Of a stretch of 64,000 nt of DNA, positions 28,670 to 36,131 are shown one piece after another. The stretch comes from Streptomyces sp. NBC_00557 (GTDB lineage Bacteria > Actinomycetota > Actinomycetes > Streptomycetales > Streptomycetaceae), in the NCBI RefSeq assembly GCF_036345995.1, contig NZ_CP107796.1:2542001-2606000 (forward strand), read 5' to 3'. Position numbers and translations under genes: made by a program. Positions within the stretch are counted from its first letter, which is position 1. The number at the start of each line of letters is the position of its first letter. The notes under the pieces are model-generated. The model worked only from the letters and a program-made list of their open reading frames with translations, was not told where the DNA came from and ran no database searches.

Positions 28670-29014
28670 TCACTTCGCCGCCGGGGCCTGCAGGCTCCAC
28701 AGGCGTCCGTCGGGGTCGCGGACCGTCGTCATCCGGGTGCCGAAGTGGGTGTCCTCGAACGGCGCGACCAGTTCGACGCCGGGACCGGCGTGGAAGGCGT
28801 CGGCGTCCGGCACCTTGAACACGATCTGCGTGCGCGGCTCCTGGTCCTCGGGGACCTCGGCGATGAACACGTACGGGCCTTCACCGTTGCGGAACTGGCC
28901 CGAGTTGTGATCCGTCGCGAACTCCAGTTCGTAGCCCAGCGACTGGAAGAACTTCGCCGCCTTCCCCCAGTTGTGGGTCTCCAGGAACACGGCCTCGATG
29001 CCCTCGGTCGCCAT
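28670..29014 (-). CDS. VOC-family protein (glyoxalase/dioxygenase fold)
   Basis: A 114-residue protein with the paired beta-alpha-beta-beta-beta units of the vicinal oxygen chelate fold. Typical elements are VFLETHNWGKAAKFFQSLGY at the start and RTTVRDPDG-like MTTVRDPDGRLW near the end. The start ATG 29014 follows GGAAGGA and lies one base after the stop of the RHH regulator gene, so translation is probably coupled. Metal ligands are not clear enough to claim an enzymatic reaction. Confidence 0.85.
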   Translation of the reverse strand: MATEGIEAVFLETHNWGKAAKFFQSLGYELEFATDHNSGQFRNGEGPYVFIAEVPEDQEPRTQIVFKVPDADAFHAGPGVELVAPFEDTHFGTRMTTVRDPDGRLWSLQAPAAK

Positions 29015-29015
29015 G

Positions 29016-29195
29016 TCAGGTTTCCTTCCCGGTCGACTGCTGTCGTGGTCCATGGGCGTCGTCGAGGTAGGCGCGCAGCGCTTCTGCGACCAGCGCCGAC
29101 AACGACATGCCCGACTCGATGGCGCGGTACTTGACCTGCTTGATCAGCCCGATCGGCAGGTACACGTTGAACTGCTTGACTTCCTCATCACCCAC
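29016..29195 (-). CDS. ribbon-helix-helix (CopG-like) regulator, 59 residues
   Basis: A small protein starting at GTG 29195. The N-terminal strand [16 protein letters not shown] and the following helices [20 protein letters not shown] match the MetJ/Arc/CopG ribbon-helix-helix pattern: strand, helix, G-x-S turn and helix. It is followed one base later by the VOC gene. Just upstream are three CTAGC boxes at an exact 8-base period, a likely binding site for an RHH dimer array. Probably an autoregulator of this two-gene operon; a role as an antitoxin is less likely, as the partner is a VOC protein. Confidence 0.75.
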   Translation of the reverse strand: MGDEEVKQFNVYLPIGLIKQVKYRAIESGMSLSALVAEALRAYLDDAHGPRQQSTGKET

Positions 29196-29204
29196 ACCCG
29201 CGAG

Positions 29205-29226
29205 GCTAGCATGCTAGCAATCTAGC
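29205..29226. promoter_or_regulatory. three CTAGC boxes with 8-bp period (RHH operator candidate)
   Basis: CTAGC occurs at 29206-29210, 29214-29218 and 29222-29226. The first two also form the 14-base palindrome GCTAGCATGCTAGC (29205-29218). The site lies 10 bases upstream of the RHH regulator start. Tandem short boxes at constant spacing are the usual operator form for RHH repressors such as MetJ and Arc. Confidence 0.6.
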
Positions 29227-29348
29227 CGCCAGCGGAGAGCGGCCCCGCGCCGCTCGAGAGTGGCTGATGTTCCTCCAGGGGCTACCGCGCAGTAACCGAT
29301 CACCCCTACGCTGCCGTCAACTCGGCGACAGCAAAGGGGAGTTGAGCT

Positions 29349-30386
29349 ATGGGTGCGGTGAGACGACTGGCGGCACTCGTGGGGGCCGCCGGACTGCTGG
29401 TGGCGGGGGCGGGCAACGCCCACGCGGCGGCGCCGAAGTTCTCCGGGACGACAGCGATCGGCACGCACAACGCGTACGACAAGTCCAAGTACACCTACTT
29501 CGCACAGGCGTTGGACTCGGGCGCCTCGCTGCTCGAGATCGACATCTACGCGGACAGCATCACCAAGCGCTGGCGGGTGAGCCACAGCAACCCGTGGGGC
29601 GACGACAACAACTGCGAGACCGCGAAGACCCCGAGCCAGCTGTACAGCACCAGCCGCGACCAGGACTTCGGCAGCTGCCTCGACAACATCGCGGCCTGGA
29701 ACCAGCTCCACCCCGACCACCCGCCGATCGTCTTCAAGATCGAGATGAAGGTCGGCTTCAACAACAACGCCGGGCTCGGCCCGGACGAGTTCGACACGCT
29801 GATCAGCCAGAAGCTCGGCAGCAGCGTCTACAAGCCGGCCGACCTGCTGGGCGGCGCCCACAGCACCCTGGACGCGGCCGCCAAGGCCGACGCCTGGCCC
29901 TCCCGCGACGCCCTCAAGGGCAAGTTCCTCTTCGAGGTCATCCCCGGCACCGTGGAGATGAAGAACCCCTTCGACCACTACTGGACCGACCAGGAGTACG
30001 GCGACCACCTGCGCGACCTGTACGCCGCCGGGAACATCGCACAGGCCCAGGCCTTCCCGGCGGTGCTGGGCGCGGCGAACGGCGACCCGCGGGCGGCCCG
30101 CTGGACCTCCGACCCCTCGATCCGCCCCTGGTTCGTGTTCTTCGACGGCGACGCGGCGACGTACGTCAACAACGGGTACGACACGTCGTTCTACTCCGCG
30201 AACCACTACATTTCGATCATGACCGACGCCGCCGGCGTCTCCCCCGCCATCTCCTCCACCAACCCCACGGACGCCGAAGTAGCCGCACGGCTCGCCCTGT
30301 TGGCCAAGGACCACGCGAGCATCATCACCTCCGACTGGTCGGCGAAGTCACCGTCGGTGCTCAGCGAGGTGACCACCCGAAGCTGA
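29349..30386 (+). CDS. secreted PI-specific phospholipase C-like protein (Ca-dependent type)
   Basis: A 345-residue protein with a clear signal peptide (residues 1-27, ending AHAAA). The domain resembles the Ca2+-dependent PI-PLC-C1 family known from Streptomyces: GTHNAY carries the first catalytic histidine, LLEIDIYAD the metal-binding acidic residues and WRVSHSNPW the second histidine region. FKIEMKVGF follows. The fold cleaves phosphodiester bonds of phosphoinositides or related compounds outside the cell. The substrate is unproven. It precedes the lysozyme gene by 36 bases on the same strand. Confidence 0.78.
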   Translation: MGAVRRLAALVGAAGLLVAGAGNAHAAAPKFSGTTAIGTHNAYDKSKYTYFAQALDSGASLLEIDIYADSITKRWRVSHSNPWGDDNNCETAKTPSQLYSTSRDQDFGSCLDNIAAWNQLHPDHPPIVFKIEMKVGFNNNAGLGPDEFDTLISQKLGSSVYKPADLLGGAHSTLDAAAKADAWPSRDALKGKFLFEVIPGTVEMKNPFDHYWTDQEYGDHLRDLYAAGNIAQAQAFPAVLGAANGDPRAARWTSDPSIRPWFVFFDGDAATYVNNGYDTSFYSANHYISIMTDAAGVSPAISSTNPTDAEVAARLALLAKDHASIITSDWSAKSPSVLSEVTTRS

Positions 30387-30422
30387 GGTTCCGGACAGGG
30401 ACGCAAGGGGCAGAACCCCTAC

Positions 30423-30977
30423 ATGTTGCACGGCATCGACGTAAGCGCCTTCCAGTCCTCCGCGTACGACACGGACGGCCTCTCCTTCGTCTTCATCAAG
30501 GCGACGGAAGGCCGTTCGTACGTCAATCCGCGGCTCGGCGCCCAGACCAAAAGAGGCCGCGACGCCGGACTGGTCGTCGGCTTCTACCACTTCCTGTGGC
30601 CCGGCAACATCACCGCCCAGGCCGAGTACTTCGTCCAGCACGCCCCCGAGCGCGCCGGCGACATCCTCGCGGTCGACTGGGAGACCACCGGCGACGGCAC
30701 CCACGCGAGCAACGCGGAGAAGGACCACTTCATCCGCACCCTGAAGAGCCTGCGGCCGCACAACCGGGTCGTGCTCTACTGCAATCGCGATTTCTGGCTG
30801 ACGGTCGACACGACCTCCTACGCCGGCGACGGCCTCTGGATCGCCGACTACGTCACCGCCGGCCACCCCCGCATCAAGGCCAAGTGGCGCTTCCACCAGT
30901 ACACCAGCACCCCGCACGACAAGGACGTGGCCAACTTCTCCAGCAAGGCCGCGCTGAAGGAGTGGGCCACGCCGTAG
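30423..30977 (+). CDS. GH25-family lysozyme
   Basis: A 184-residue protein with a single glycoside hydrolase family 25 domain, which cleaves the MurNAc-GlcNAc bond of peptidoglycan. Family motifs are MLHGIDVSAFQ at the start, FVFIKATEG, GFYHFL, the catalytic DWE and the final RFHQYTS. The chain has no signal peptide and is nearly the bare domain, so the export route, if any, is unclear. It follows the phospholipase gene closely. Confidence 0.9.
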   Translation: MLHGIDVSAFQSSAYDTDGLSFVFIKATEGRSYVNPRLGAQTKRGRDAGLVVGFYHFLWPGNITAQAEYFVQHAPERAGDILAVDWETTGDGTHASNAEKDHFIRTLKSLRPHNRVVLYCNRDFWLTVDTTSYAGDGLWIADYVTAGHPRIKAKWRFHQYTSTPHDKDVANFSSKAALKEWATP

Positions 30978-30983
30978 TGCGGG

Positions 30984-31646
30984 TCAGCCGCGGAAGTCTG
31001 CCGGGCGGTCGGGGGTGGCTTCGGCGAGGGCCTTCCTGACGGCTTCCTTGTTTCCGCGGAGGCCGTAGACCGGGGTGCCCGGCTGCTGGCGCCAGGAGTC
31101 GTCGATGCCGCCCGCGTCGACCGTGTCGAAGCCGAGTTCGTCGATCAGGGCGCGGACCTTGGTCTTGGCCGCCTCGTCGTCGCCGGCGACCGGGAGGGCC
31201 ATGCGCTCGGGGTCACCCGCGGGGCGGGGGCGGTCCAGGATGTCCTGGGCGTAGGTGCCGTTGAAGGCCTTGATCACAGGGTGCCCCAGGTGCTGCTCGG
31301 TCCAGCGGCTCTCGGTGAGGCCCTCGTCCTCGATGGCCGCGATCCGGCCGTCGCGCTGCTGCGGGTAGTAGTTGCCGGTGTCGATCACCGCGGCCCCCTC
31401 GGCGGCGCCGTCCAGCAGGCCGGAGGGGAGGTCGGGTACGGCCTTGAGGGGGACGGTGACGACCACGACCTCGGCGCCGTTTGCCGCGTCCTCCGCCCGG
31501 ACCGGGGTCGCTCCGGTCTCCTCGGCCAGTTCCCTGAGTGTCTCGGGGCCGCGGGAGTTGGCCACGGTGACGTCGTGGCCGAGGGCGGTGAGCCGCCGGG
31601 TGAGGTTGCCGCCGATGTTCCCCGCGCCGATGATGCCGATCTTCAT
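30984..31646 (-). CDS. NADPH/F420-type reductase, Rossmann domain protein
   Basis: A 220-residue protein of the F420:NADP oxidoreductase-like family. The dinucleotide-binding motif GIIGAGNIGG is at the very N-terminus, followed by DVTVANSRGPETL, a sequence seen in enzymes that bind NADP phosphate. VIKAFNGTYAQ is conserved in the second half. The start ATG 31646 follows GGAAGG. Whether it uses F420 cannot be decided. It is convergent with the lysozyme gene. Confidence 0.8.
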   Translation of the reverse strand: MKIGIIGAGNIGGNLTRRLTALGHDVTVANSRGPETLRELAEETGATPVRAEDAANGAEVVVVTVPLKAVPDLPSGLLDGAAEGAAVIDTGNYYPQQRDGRIAAIEDEGLTESRWTEQHLGHPVIKAFNGTYAQDILDRPRPAGDPERMALPVAGDDEAAKTKVRALIDELGFDTVDAGGIDDSWRQQPGTPVYGLRGNKEAVRKALAEATPDRPADFRG

Positions 31647-31750
31647 GACACGCCTTCCGGGATCGTTGCATGCGTGTGCATGCGTCTGTCCGGCGACAAC
31701 CTCGTCGGTACGGCCGCTATTCCGCCGCCGCGGCGATCGGCCGAACGTCC

Positions 31751-31919
31751 TCACGACCGTACGACGATGTTGCCGGTGTGGCGGTTCGGCTCCATCAGGC
31801 GGGGTGTCGTGGGTGGTGGCGTCGTGCTCGCGCAGGCGGGTGAGGTCGAGCAGGGTCAGCGGGCCCTCCCACAGGACAGGCGCGAACTCGGCGAACAGGT
31901 CGGCGAGCACGGGGCATGA
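31751..31919 (-). pseudogene. possible remnant of an MDR-type dehydrogenase 3' end
   Basis: The minus strand in two neighbouring frames can be read as a fragment like FAEFAPVLWEGPLTLLDL, then, after a frame change, LMEPNRHTGNIVVRS and a stop. The last piece is a typical C-terminus of zinc-type/medium-chain dehydrogenases. It is too short and frame-shifted to be a gene. Weak; a chance match is not excluded. The rest of the 387-base gap 31647-32033 holds only short direct repeats (GGGCGTGAC) and a terminator. Confidence 0.3.
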
Positions 31920-31949
31920 CGGGCGTGACGGGCGTGACGGCATGACGAA

Positions 31950-31974
31950 GGGGCCCTCCCGCCGGGAGAGCCCC
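31950..31974 (-). terminator. terminator hairpin of the EF-hand gene
   Basis: GGGGCCCTCCC and GGGAGAGCCCC pair with one mismatch around a 3-base loop (GCC). It lies about 60 bases past the stop of the EF-hand gene on the minus strand. On that strand it is followed by TTCGTC, only a weak U run. Confidence 0.6.
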
Positions 31975-32033
31975 CTGCGCCCTGCGTCACGCGGTGCCGT
32001 GCGTCACGTGCTCAGGCCTTGGTCGTTCAGGCC

Positions 32034-32246
32034 TCACTTGTTCAGGTACGCCCAGAACTCGTCGAACGACAGGACCTTGTCGCCGTTGAGGTCGCGCTGC
32101 TTGATGATGGCCTCCGCGACGGTCTCGGTGACGTTCCAGTCACCGCCCTGCGCGAGGGCGCTCTTGAACTCCGCGGCCGTGATGAATCCGTCACCGTCCG
32201 CGTCGATCCGCTGGAACTGCTTGCGTGCTTCCTCGATGTCCGCCAC
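32034..32246 (-). CDS. cabD: EF-hand calcium-binding protein (CabD-like)
   Basis: A 70-residue protein with two EF-hands. The first loop DADGDGFITAAE is canonical. The second, DLNGDKVLSFDE, also fits the 12-residue pattern with Glu at position 12. The GTG start at 32246 (VADIEEARKQF) follows AAGGGGCGG; an upstream ATG at 32276 is less likely. The closest known relatives are the small Streptomyces calcium-binding proteins CabC/CabD, linked to calcium buffering and development. The symbol is my recognition from memory, based on sequence and position. Confidence 0.8.
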   Translation of the reverse strand: MADIEEARKQFQRIDADGDGFITAAEFKSALAQGGDWNVTETVAEAIIKQRDLNGDKVLSFDEFWAYLNK

Positions 32247-32393
32247 CGATCCGCCCCTTTTGGTTGTGTTTCTCATGCCGTGCTGGCGTACTGACGCAGG
32301 TCAGATTAACGGCCCGCACGAGCACGGAGTGCGGCGACCACCCAGGCGAAGTCCTCCTCGTGCGCGGAGACGGCGTGTCCGCCCGGTCCGGGG

Positions 32394-33581
32394 TCAGCGG
32401 AAGATGCCGGTGTGGCCGAGCGAGTAGCGGCCCGGCTGCGGGTAGACGGCCAGGCCGTGCGGGCCGCTGCCGACCTTGATGCGGGCCAGTTCCTTCCCGG
32501 TGCGGGTGTCGATGGCGTACACCTCCGCGTTGTAGCGGCCGGACAGCCACAGGACGGTGCCGTCGGCGGAGACGCCGCCCATGTCGGGGCTGCCGCCGCC
32601 CGGCAGGTGCCACTTCTTGGTGAGCCGGTTCCTGGCGAAGTCGAAGACGGAGATGGTGCCCTCGCCCCGGTTGGAGATGTACATCTCGCGGGAGTCGCGG
32701 CTGATGTAGAGGCCGTGGGCGCCCTTGCCGGTGTAGAGGAACCTCGGCCGGGTGAACTTGTCGCCGTCCAGGATCCACAGGCCGTTCGCCACCATGTCGG
32801 CGATGTAGAACAGCTTGCCGTCCGGGGAGATCTTGACGTCCTGCGGCATCGCTCCGGGGTGCGGCAGCTTCTCCTGGCGTACGACCTTCATCTTCGCGGT
32901 GTCGACCTTGAGGATCTCGCCGCTGAACTCGCAGGAGACGATGAAGTAGCGCCCGTCGGGCGAGAAGTCGGCGTGGTTGACGCCGTAGCAGCTGACCGGC
33001 ACGGCCTTGACGACCTTCATGGTGTGCGCGTCGCGGAAGACCAGCTCGCGGTCCCGGGAGGCCATCACGACGGCGTACCTGCCGTCGGGCGTGAAGTACA
33101 GGTTGTACGGGTCGTGCACGGCGACCGGCTTGCCCGCCTTGCCGGTCCGCGGGTCGATCGGGGTGAGGCTGTTGCCGAGGTCGTTGTTGACCCAGAGGGT
33201 CTTCAGGTCCCAGGACGGCACGACGTGCTGGGGCTGGCGGCCGACCCGGAGCGTGTCGATGACCTCGTACGTCTTGGGGTCGATGACGGTGACGGTGTTG
33301 GAGTTGGTGTTGGGGACGTACACCCGGGACGGGAAGTCCTTGACGACCGGGGAGAGTTGGTTCGGGCGGTCGGCCGCGTAGAGGTCCCTGGGGTTGTCGA
33401 CCGGCGGCATCCCGGGCAGCACGTCGACCTGCCGCTTGCCGTTGCCCGGGCGGGCCGGCGCCTTGCTGCCGAGGGCGTCGTTGCCGTGGTGCTGAGCACC
33501 CGTACTGCACGCGGACAGCAGTGTCAGGGCGGTGAGGACGGCGCCGGCCGCCAGCAGGCGGGCGGCTTTCGTGGTTCGCAT
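32394..33581 (-). CDS. beta-propeller (YVTN/YncE-like) lipoprotein
   Basis: A 395-residue lipoprotein. The signal peptide ends in the lipobox LLSAC. The body is a seven-bladed-type propeller with repeats such as VYVPNTNSNTVTVIDPKTYE, LWLSGRYNAEVYAIDT and GVNHADFSPDGRYFIVS. YncE-like proteins act as scaffolds outside the membrane and have no known catalysis. The ATG at 33581 overlaps the last base of the polysaccharide deacetylase stop (TGATG), so the two are translationally coupled. Confidence 0.85.
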   Translation of the reverse strand: MRTTKAARLLAAGAVLTALTLLSACSTGAQHHGNDALGSKAPARPGNGKRQVDVLPGMPPVDNPRDLYAADRPNQLSPVVKDFPSRVYVPNTNSNTVTVIDPKTYEVIDTLRVGRQPQHVVPSWDLKTLWVNNDLGNSLTPIDPRTGKAGKPVAVHDPYNLYFTPDGRYAVVMASRDRELVFRDAHTMKVVKAVPVSCYGVNHADFSPDGRYFIVSCEFSGEILKVDTAKMKVVRQEKLPHPGAMPQDVKISPDGKLFYIADMVANGLWILDGDKFTRPRFLYTGKGAHGLYISRDSREMYISNRGEGTISVFDFARNRLTKKWHLPGGGSPDMGGVSADGTVLWLSGRYNAEVYAIDTRTGKELARIKVGSGPHGLAVYPQPGRYSLGHTGIFR

Positions 33582-34396
33582 CAGCTCAGCAGCTCCGTGG
33601 TGGTGACCGCGCGCAGTCCGCGGCGGCCGAGTTCGTGGAGGAGGTCGGGGAGGGCGGCGACCGTGTCCGGGTACCCGAAATGCATGCTCACCACCGACCC
33701 GGCGCGCACGTCGGCGAGAACCTTGCGGGTGACGGCGGCGGCGCCGGGCCGGGTGTAGTCGAGCGAGTCGACGTCGTACGACAGCACGTGCGGGTAGCCG
33801 GCGGCGCGGGCGAGCCGGGCGACCAGCGGGGAGGCGGTCGGTGCGCGGGAGGGGCGGAACCAGGTGCCGATGGACCCGGTGAGCCGCTTCAACCGGTCCG
33901 CGCAGTCGGTGATCTCCCTGCGGGCGTCCGCCTCGGGCAGGGTGTTGACCGCGATGTGGCGCTGCGTGTGGTTGCCGAGGTCGTGGCCGCCGTCGAGGAT
34001 CCGGCGGGCGATGTCGGGGTGTTCGTCCAGCCAGGTTCCGACGGCGAGCACGGTGAGGCGGGCGCCGGCCTTCTCGGCCTCGGTGAGCAGGGAGTGGGCG
34101 AGCTTCGGATCGCCCTGGCCGTGGAAGGTGAGGGCGACTTGGGGCCGGGTGCGCGGGCCGTGGGTGATCTGGGCGGGCTGCCCGGGGTAGGCGCGGGGGG
34201 CGGGCGCGGCGTGGGCGCCGGCCTGGCGGGGGGCGGAGGGGGTACCGGACGGGGACGCGGAAGGGGACGTGGGGCCGGGGGTACCGGGCCGGGCGGTCTG
34301 GTCCGCGCCGCAACCGGCGGCGAGCGCGCCGCCGGCGACGAGCCCGGCGCCCGCGCGCAGCACTTCGCGTCGGTTGGTCGTGGTCACCCGCACCAT
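33581..34396 (-). CDS. polysaccharide deacetylase-fold protein lacking the usual catalytic Asp
   Basis: A 271-residue NodB-fold protein with a Tat-like or lipoprotein-type signal: RREVLRAGAGLVAGGALAAGC. A proline/serine linker follows. The conserved metal histidines are present in GNHTQRH, and WFRPSRAP and FGYPDT match later motifs. The usual TFDDG motif is replaced by LTFHGQGDP, so the catalytic/metal aspartates are missing at that place. It may deacetylate by another arrangement or only bind sugar. It is coupled by a 1-base overlap to the propeller lipoprotein. Alternative start: GTG 34387. Confidence 0.82.
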   Translation of the reverse strand: MVRVTTTNRREVLRAGAGLVAGGALAAGCGADQTARPGTPGPTSPSASPSGTPSAPRQAGAHAAPAPRAYPGQPAQITHGPRTRPQVALTFHGQGDPKLAHSLLTEAEKAGARLTVLAVGTWLDEHPDIARRILDGGHDLGNHTQRHIAVNTLPEADARREITDCADRLKRLTGSIGTWFRPSRAPTASPLVARLARAAGYPHVLSYDVDSLDYTRPGAAAVTRKVLADVRAGSVVSMHFGYPDTVAALPDLLHELGRRGLRAVTTTELLS

Positions 34397-34481
34397 TTAA
34401 GGGGCGTCAGGTAAGAAAACCGTCGATTGCCCCGAAAGAAGGATGATTTCGGGTCGTGTCCGCGAGGAGGTCACGCCGGCG

Positions 34482-34985
34482 TCACCGGTCGGCCACCCGC
34501 ATCTCGAACCACGTCGTCTTGCCCCTCGGCAGCAGGTCCACTCCCCAGCGGTCGGAGAGCCGGTCGACGAGGAACAGCCCCCGGCCGCTGGTGTCCATCT
34601 CCTGCACCGGCATCAGGCAGGGCAGGCCGCGCGAGGGGTCGCTGACCTCCACCCGGATCCAGCCGGGGCGGCGGCGCATCCGCAGGCCGAAGACCCGGGC
34701 GCCGGTGTGCCGTACGGCGTTGCCGACCAGCTCGGACACGAGCAGCACGCAGTCCTCGGTGAGCTTGGGGGTGAGCCGCCAGGTGCGCAGTACGACGACC
34801 TGGGCGAGCCGGCGGGCGGTGGCCGCGGACTCCGGGCGGGACGGCAGCGGCACCTCCGCCTCCGTCGGGTTGCCGAACAGTTCGAGCGCCTTGAGCGCCT
34901 GTTCGTCCTCGACCGTGGGCGACCAGCGCGCCGCGGCCGCACGGCTGTGTCCCCGCGGCTGTTCGATGCCCTCCAGCCCCGCCAT
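34482..34985 (-). CDS. anti-sigma-type ATP-binding protein (HATPase_c)
   Basis: A 167-residue protein with a single GHKL ATPase domain of the RsbW/SpoIIAB-like kind, very common in Streptomyces. The N box is LLVSELVGNAVRHTG, the G1 region VSDPSRGLP and the G2 glycines SGRGLFLVDRL. Start MAGLEGIEQP at 34985 is chosen because the longer frame has no features; it has no strong ribosome binding site. Such proteins phosphorylate anti-anti-sigma partners or bind sigma factors. The partner is not in the window. Confidence 0.82.
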   Translation of the reverse strand: MAGLEGIEQPRGHSRAAAARWSPTVEDEQALKALELFGNPTEAEVPLPSRPESAATARRLAQVVVLRTWRLTPKLTEDCVLLVSELVGNAVRHTGARVFGLRMRRRPGWIRVEVSDPSRGLPCLMPVQEMDTSGRGLFLVDRLSDRWGVDLLPRGKTTWFEMRVADR

Positions 34986-35171
34986 GCCAACATGATGGCG
35001 GCCCGGAGCCGTCTTCGGGGCCGTTCCGGGGGAATACGCCCCCTGCGCGCCCCCGCTCTCCGCCAGGCGTCCGGCATATGCCGACGTCATGTCACCGACC
35101 GGTAGGGCCGGATTGACCTGCGAAGACGGCTCGCTTCCGGGCAATCGTCGGTCTCCCTCGACAACGCGGGT

Positions 35172-35202
35172 TTAAGGCTGCGTTAAGGCTCCCATAAACC
35201 GC
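35172..35202 (+). promoter_or_regulatory. 11-bp direct repeats of an OmpR/PhoB-type site, no gene follows
   Basis: TTAAGGCT occurs at 35172-35179 and 35183-35190, exactly 11 bases apart, with a weaker third unit ATAAACCG. This is the spacing bound by OmpR/PhoB-type response regulators and SARPs. A strong GGAGGAG follows at about 35252, but the frame after it closes within ten codons. The next genes on both sides are on the minus strand, so this looks like the remains of a lost gene's promoter, or the start of a tiny RNA or peptide. Confidence 0.35.
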
Positions 35203-35283
35203 CCCATCGAGGGACACGGACCAGACGACGCGTCAACTGCAAGGCCGCCCGGAGGAGTTGGCGAAAAGATCACACCACCCCTG

Positions 35284-36051
35284 CTAGCGGAACTTGGCCT
35301 TGCCCGGGCCCTCCTCCACGAAGCTGCGCATGCCGGTCTCGCGGTCCTCGGTGGCGAACAGGCCCGCGAACCAGTTGCGTTCGACGGCGAGTCCGGTGTC
35401 GATGTCGGTCTCCAGCCCGGTGTCCACGGACTCCTTCGCCGCGCGCAGGGCGATCGCCGGGCCCTGAGCGAGCCTCGCGGCCCAGGCGTGCGCCTGCTCG
35501 TAGACCTCGGCGGCCGGGACGACGCGGTCGACCAGGCCGATCGCGAGGGCCTCGTCGGCCTTGACCTGGCGGCCGGTGAAGATGAGGTCCTTGGCCTTGG
35601 AGGGGCCGACCAGCCGGGGCAGCCGCTGAGTGCCGCCGGCGCCCGGGATCAGGCCGAGCAGGATCTCGGGCTGGCCGAGCTTGGCGTTCTCGGCGGCGAT
35701 GCGGTAGTCGGCGCACAGGGCCAGTTCGCAGCCGCCGCCGAGGGCGTAGCCGGTGATGGCGGCGACGACGGGCTTGGGGATGCGGGCCACGGCCGTGAAG
35801 GAGTCCTGCAGGGCGCGGGCGCGCAGGACCATCGCGGTGTGGTCCATGTTCTGCATCTCCTTGATGTCCGCGCCCGCCGCGAACACCCGCTCGCCGCCGT
35901 AGATCACCACGGCGCGCACGTCGTCGCGGCGCGTGGCCTCCTCGGCGAGTTCCTTCAGCCGGTCCTGGGTGGCGATGTCCAGCGCGTTCATCGGCGGACG
36001 GTCCAGACGCAGGGTTCCGACGCCTTCGGCGACTTCGAGAGAGACGGTCAT
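35284..36051 (-). CDS. enoyl-CoA hydratase/isomerase family protein
   Basis: A 255-residue crotonase-fold enzyme. The first oxyanion segment is FAAGADIKEM and the second GYALGGGCELALCADYRIA. The two catalytic glutamates are in ELALCAD and, with the expected spacing, GQPEILLGLIPGAGGTQRL. This is the pattern of true enoyl-CoA hydratases, which hydrate trans-2-enoyl-CoA in fatty acid beta-oxidation. The C-terminus VEEGPGKAKFR is normal. Confidence 0.92.
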   Translation of the reverse strand: MTVSLEVAEGVGTLRLDRPPMNALDIATQDRLKELAEEATRRDDVRAVVIYGGERVFAAGADIKEMQNMDHTAMVLRARALQDSFTAVARIPKPVVAAITGYALGGGCELALCADYRIAAENAKLGQPEILLGLIPGAGGTQRLPRLVGPSKAKDLIFTGRQVKADEALAIGLVDRVVPAAEVYEQAHAWAARLAQGPAIALRAAKESVDTGLETDIDTGLAVERNWFAGLFATEDRETGMRSFVEEGPGKAKFR

Positions 36052-36083
36052 GAAGGCAGGTTAACGGGGATTAACGCCAGTGA

Positions 36084-36112
36084 GCCCGGTGCCGTGGATC
36101 ACAGCACCGGGC
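36084..36112 (-). terminator. terminator hairpin of the first L,D-transpeptidase gene
   Basis: GCCCGGTGC and GCACCGGGC pair perfectly around an 11-base loop, 20 bases past the stop at 36132 on the minus strand. Confidence 0.6.
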
Positions 36113-36131
36113 CCCTTACGTCGGTCGGGTC

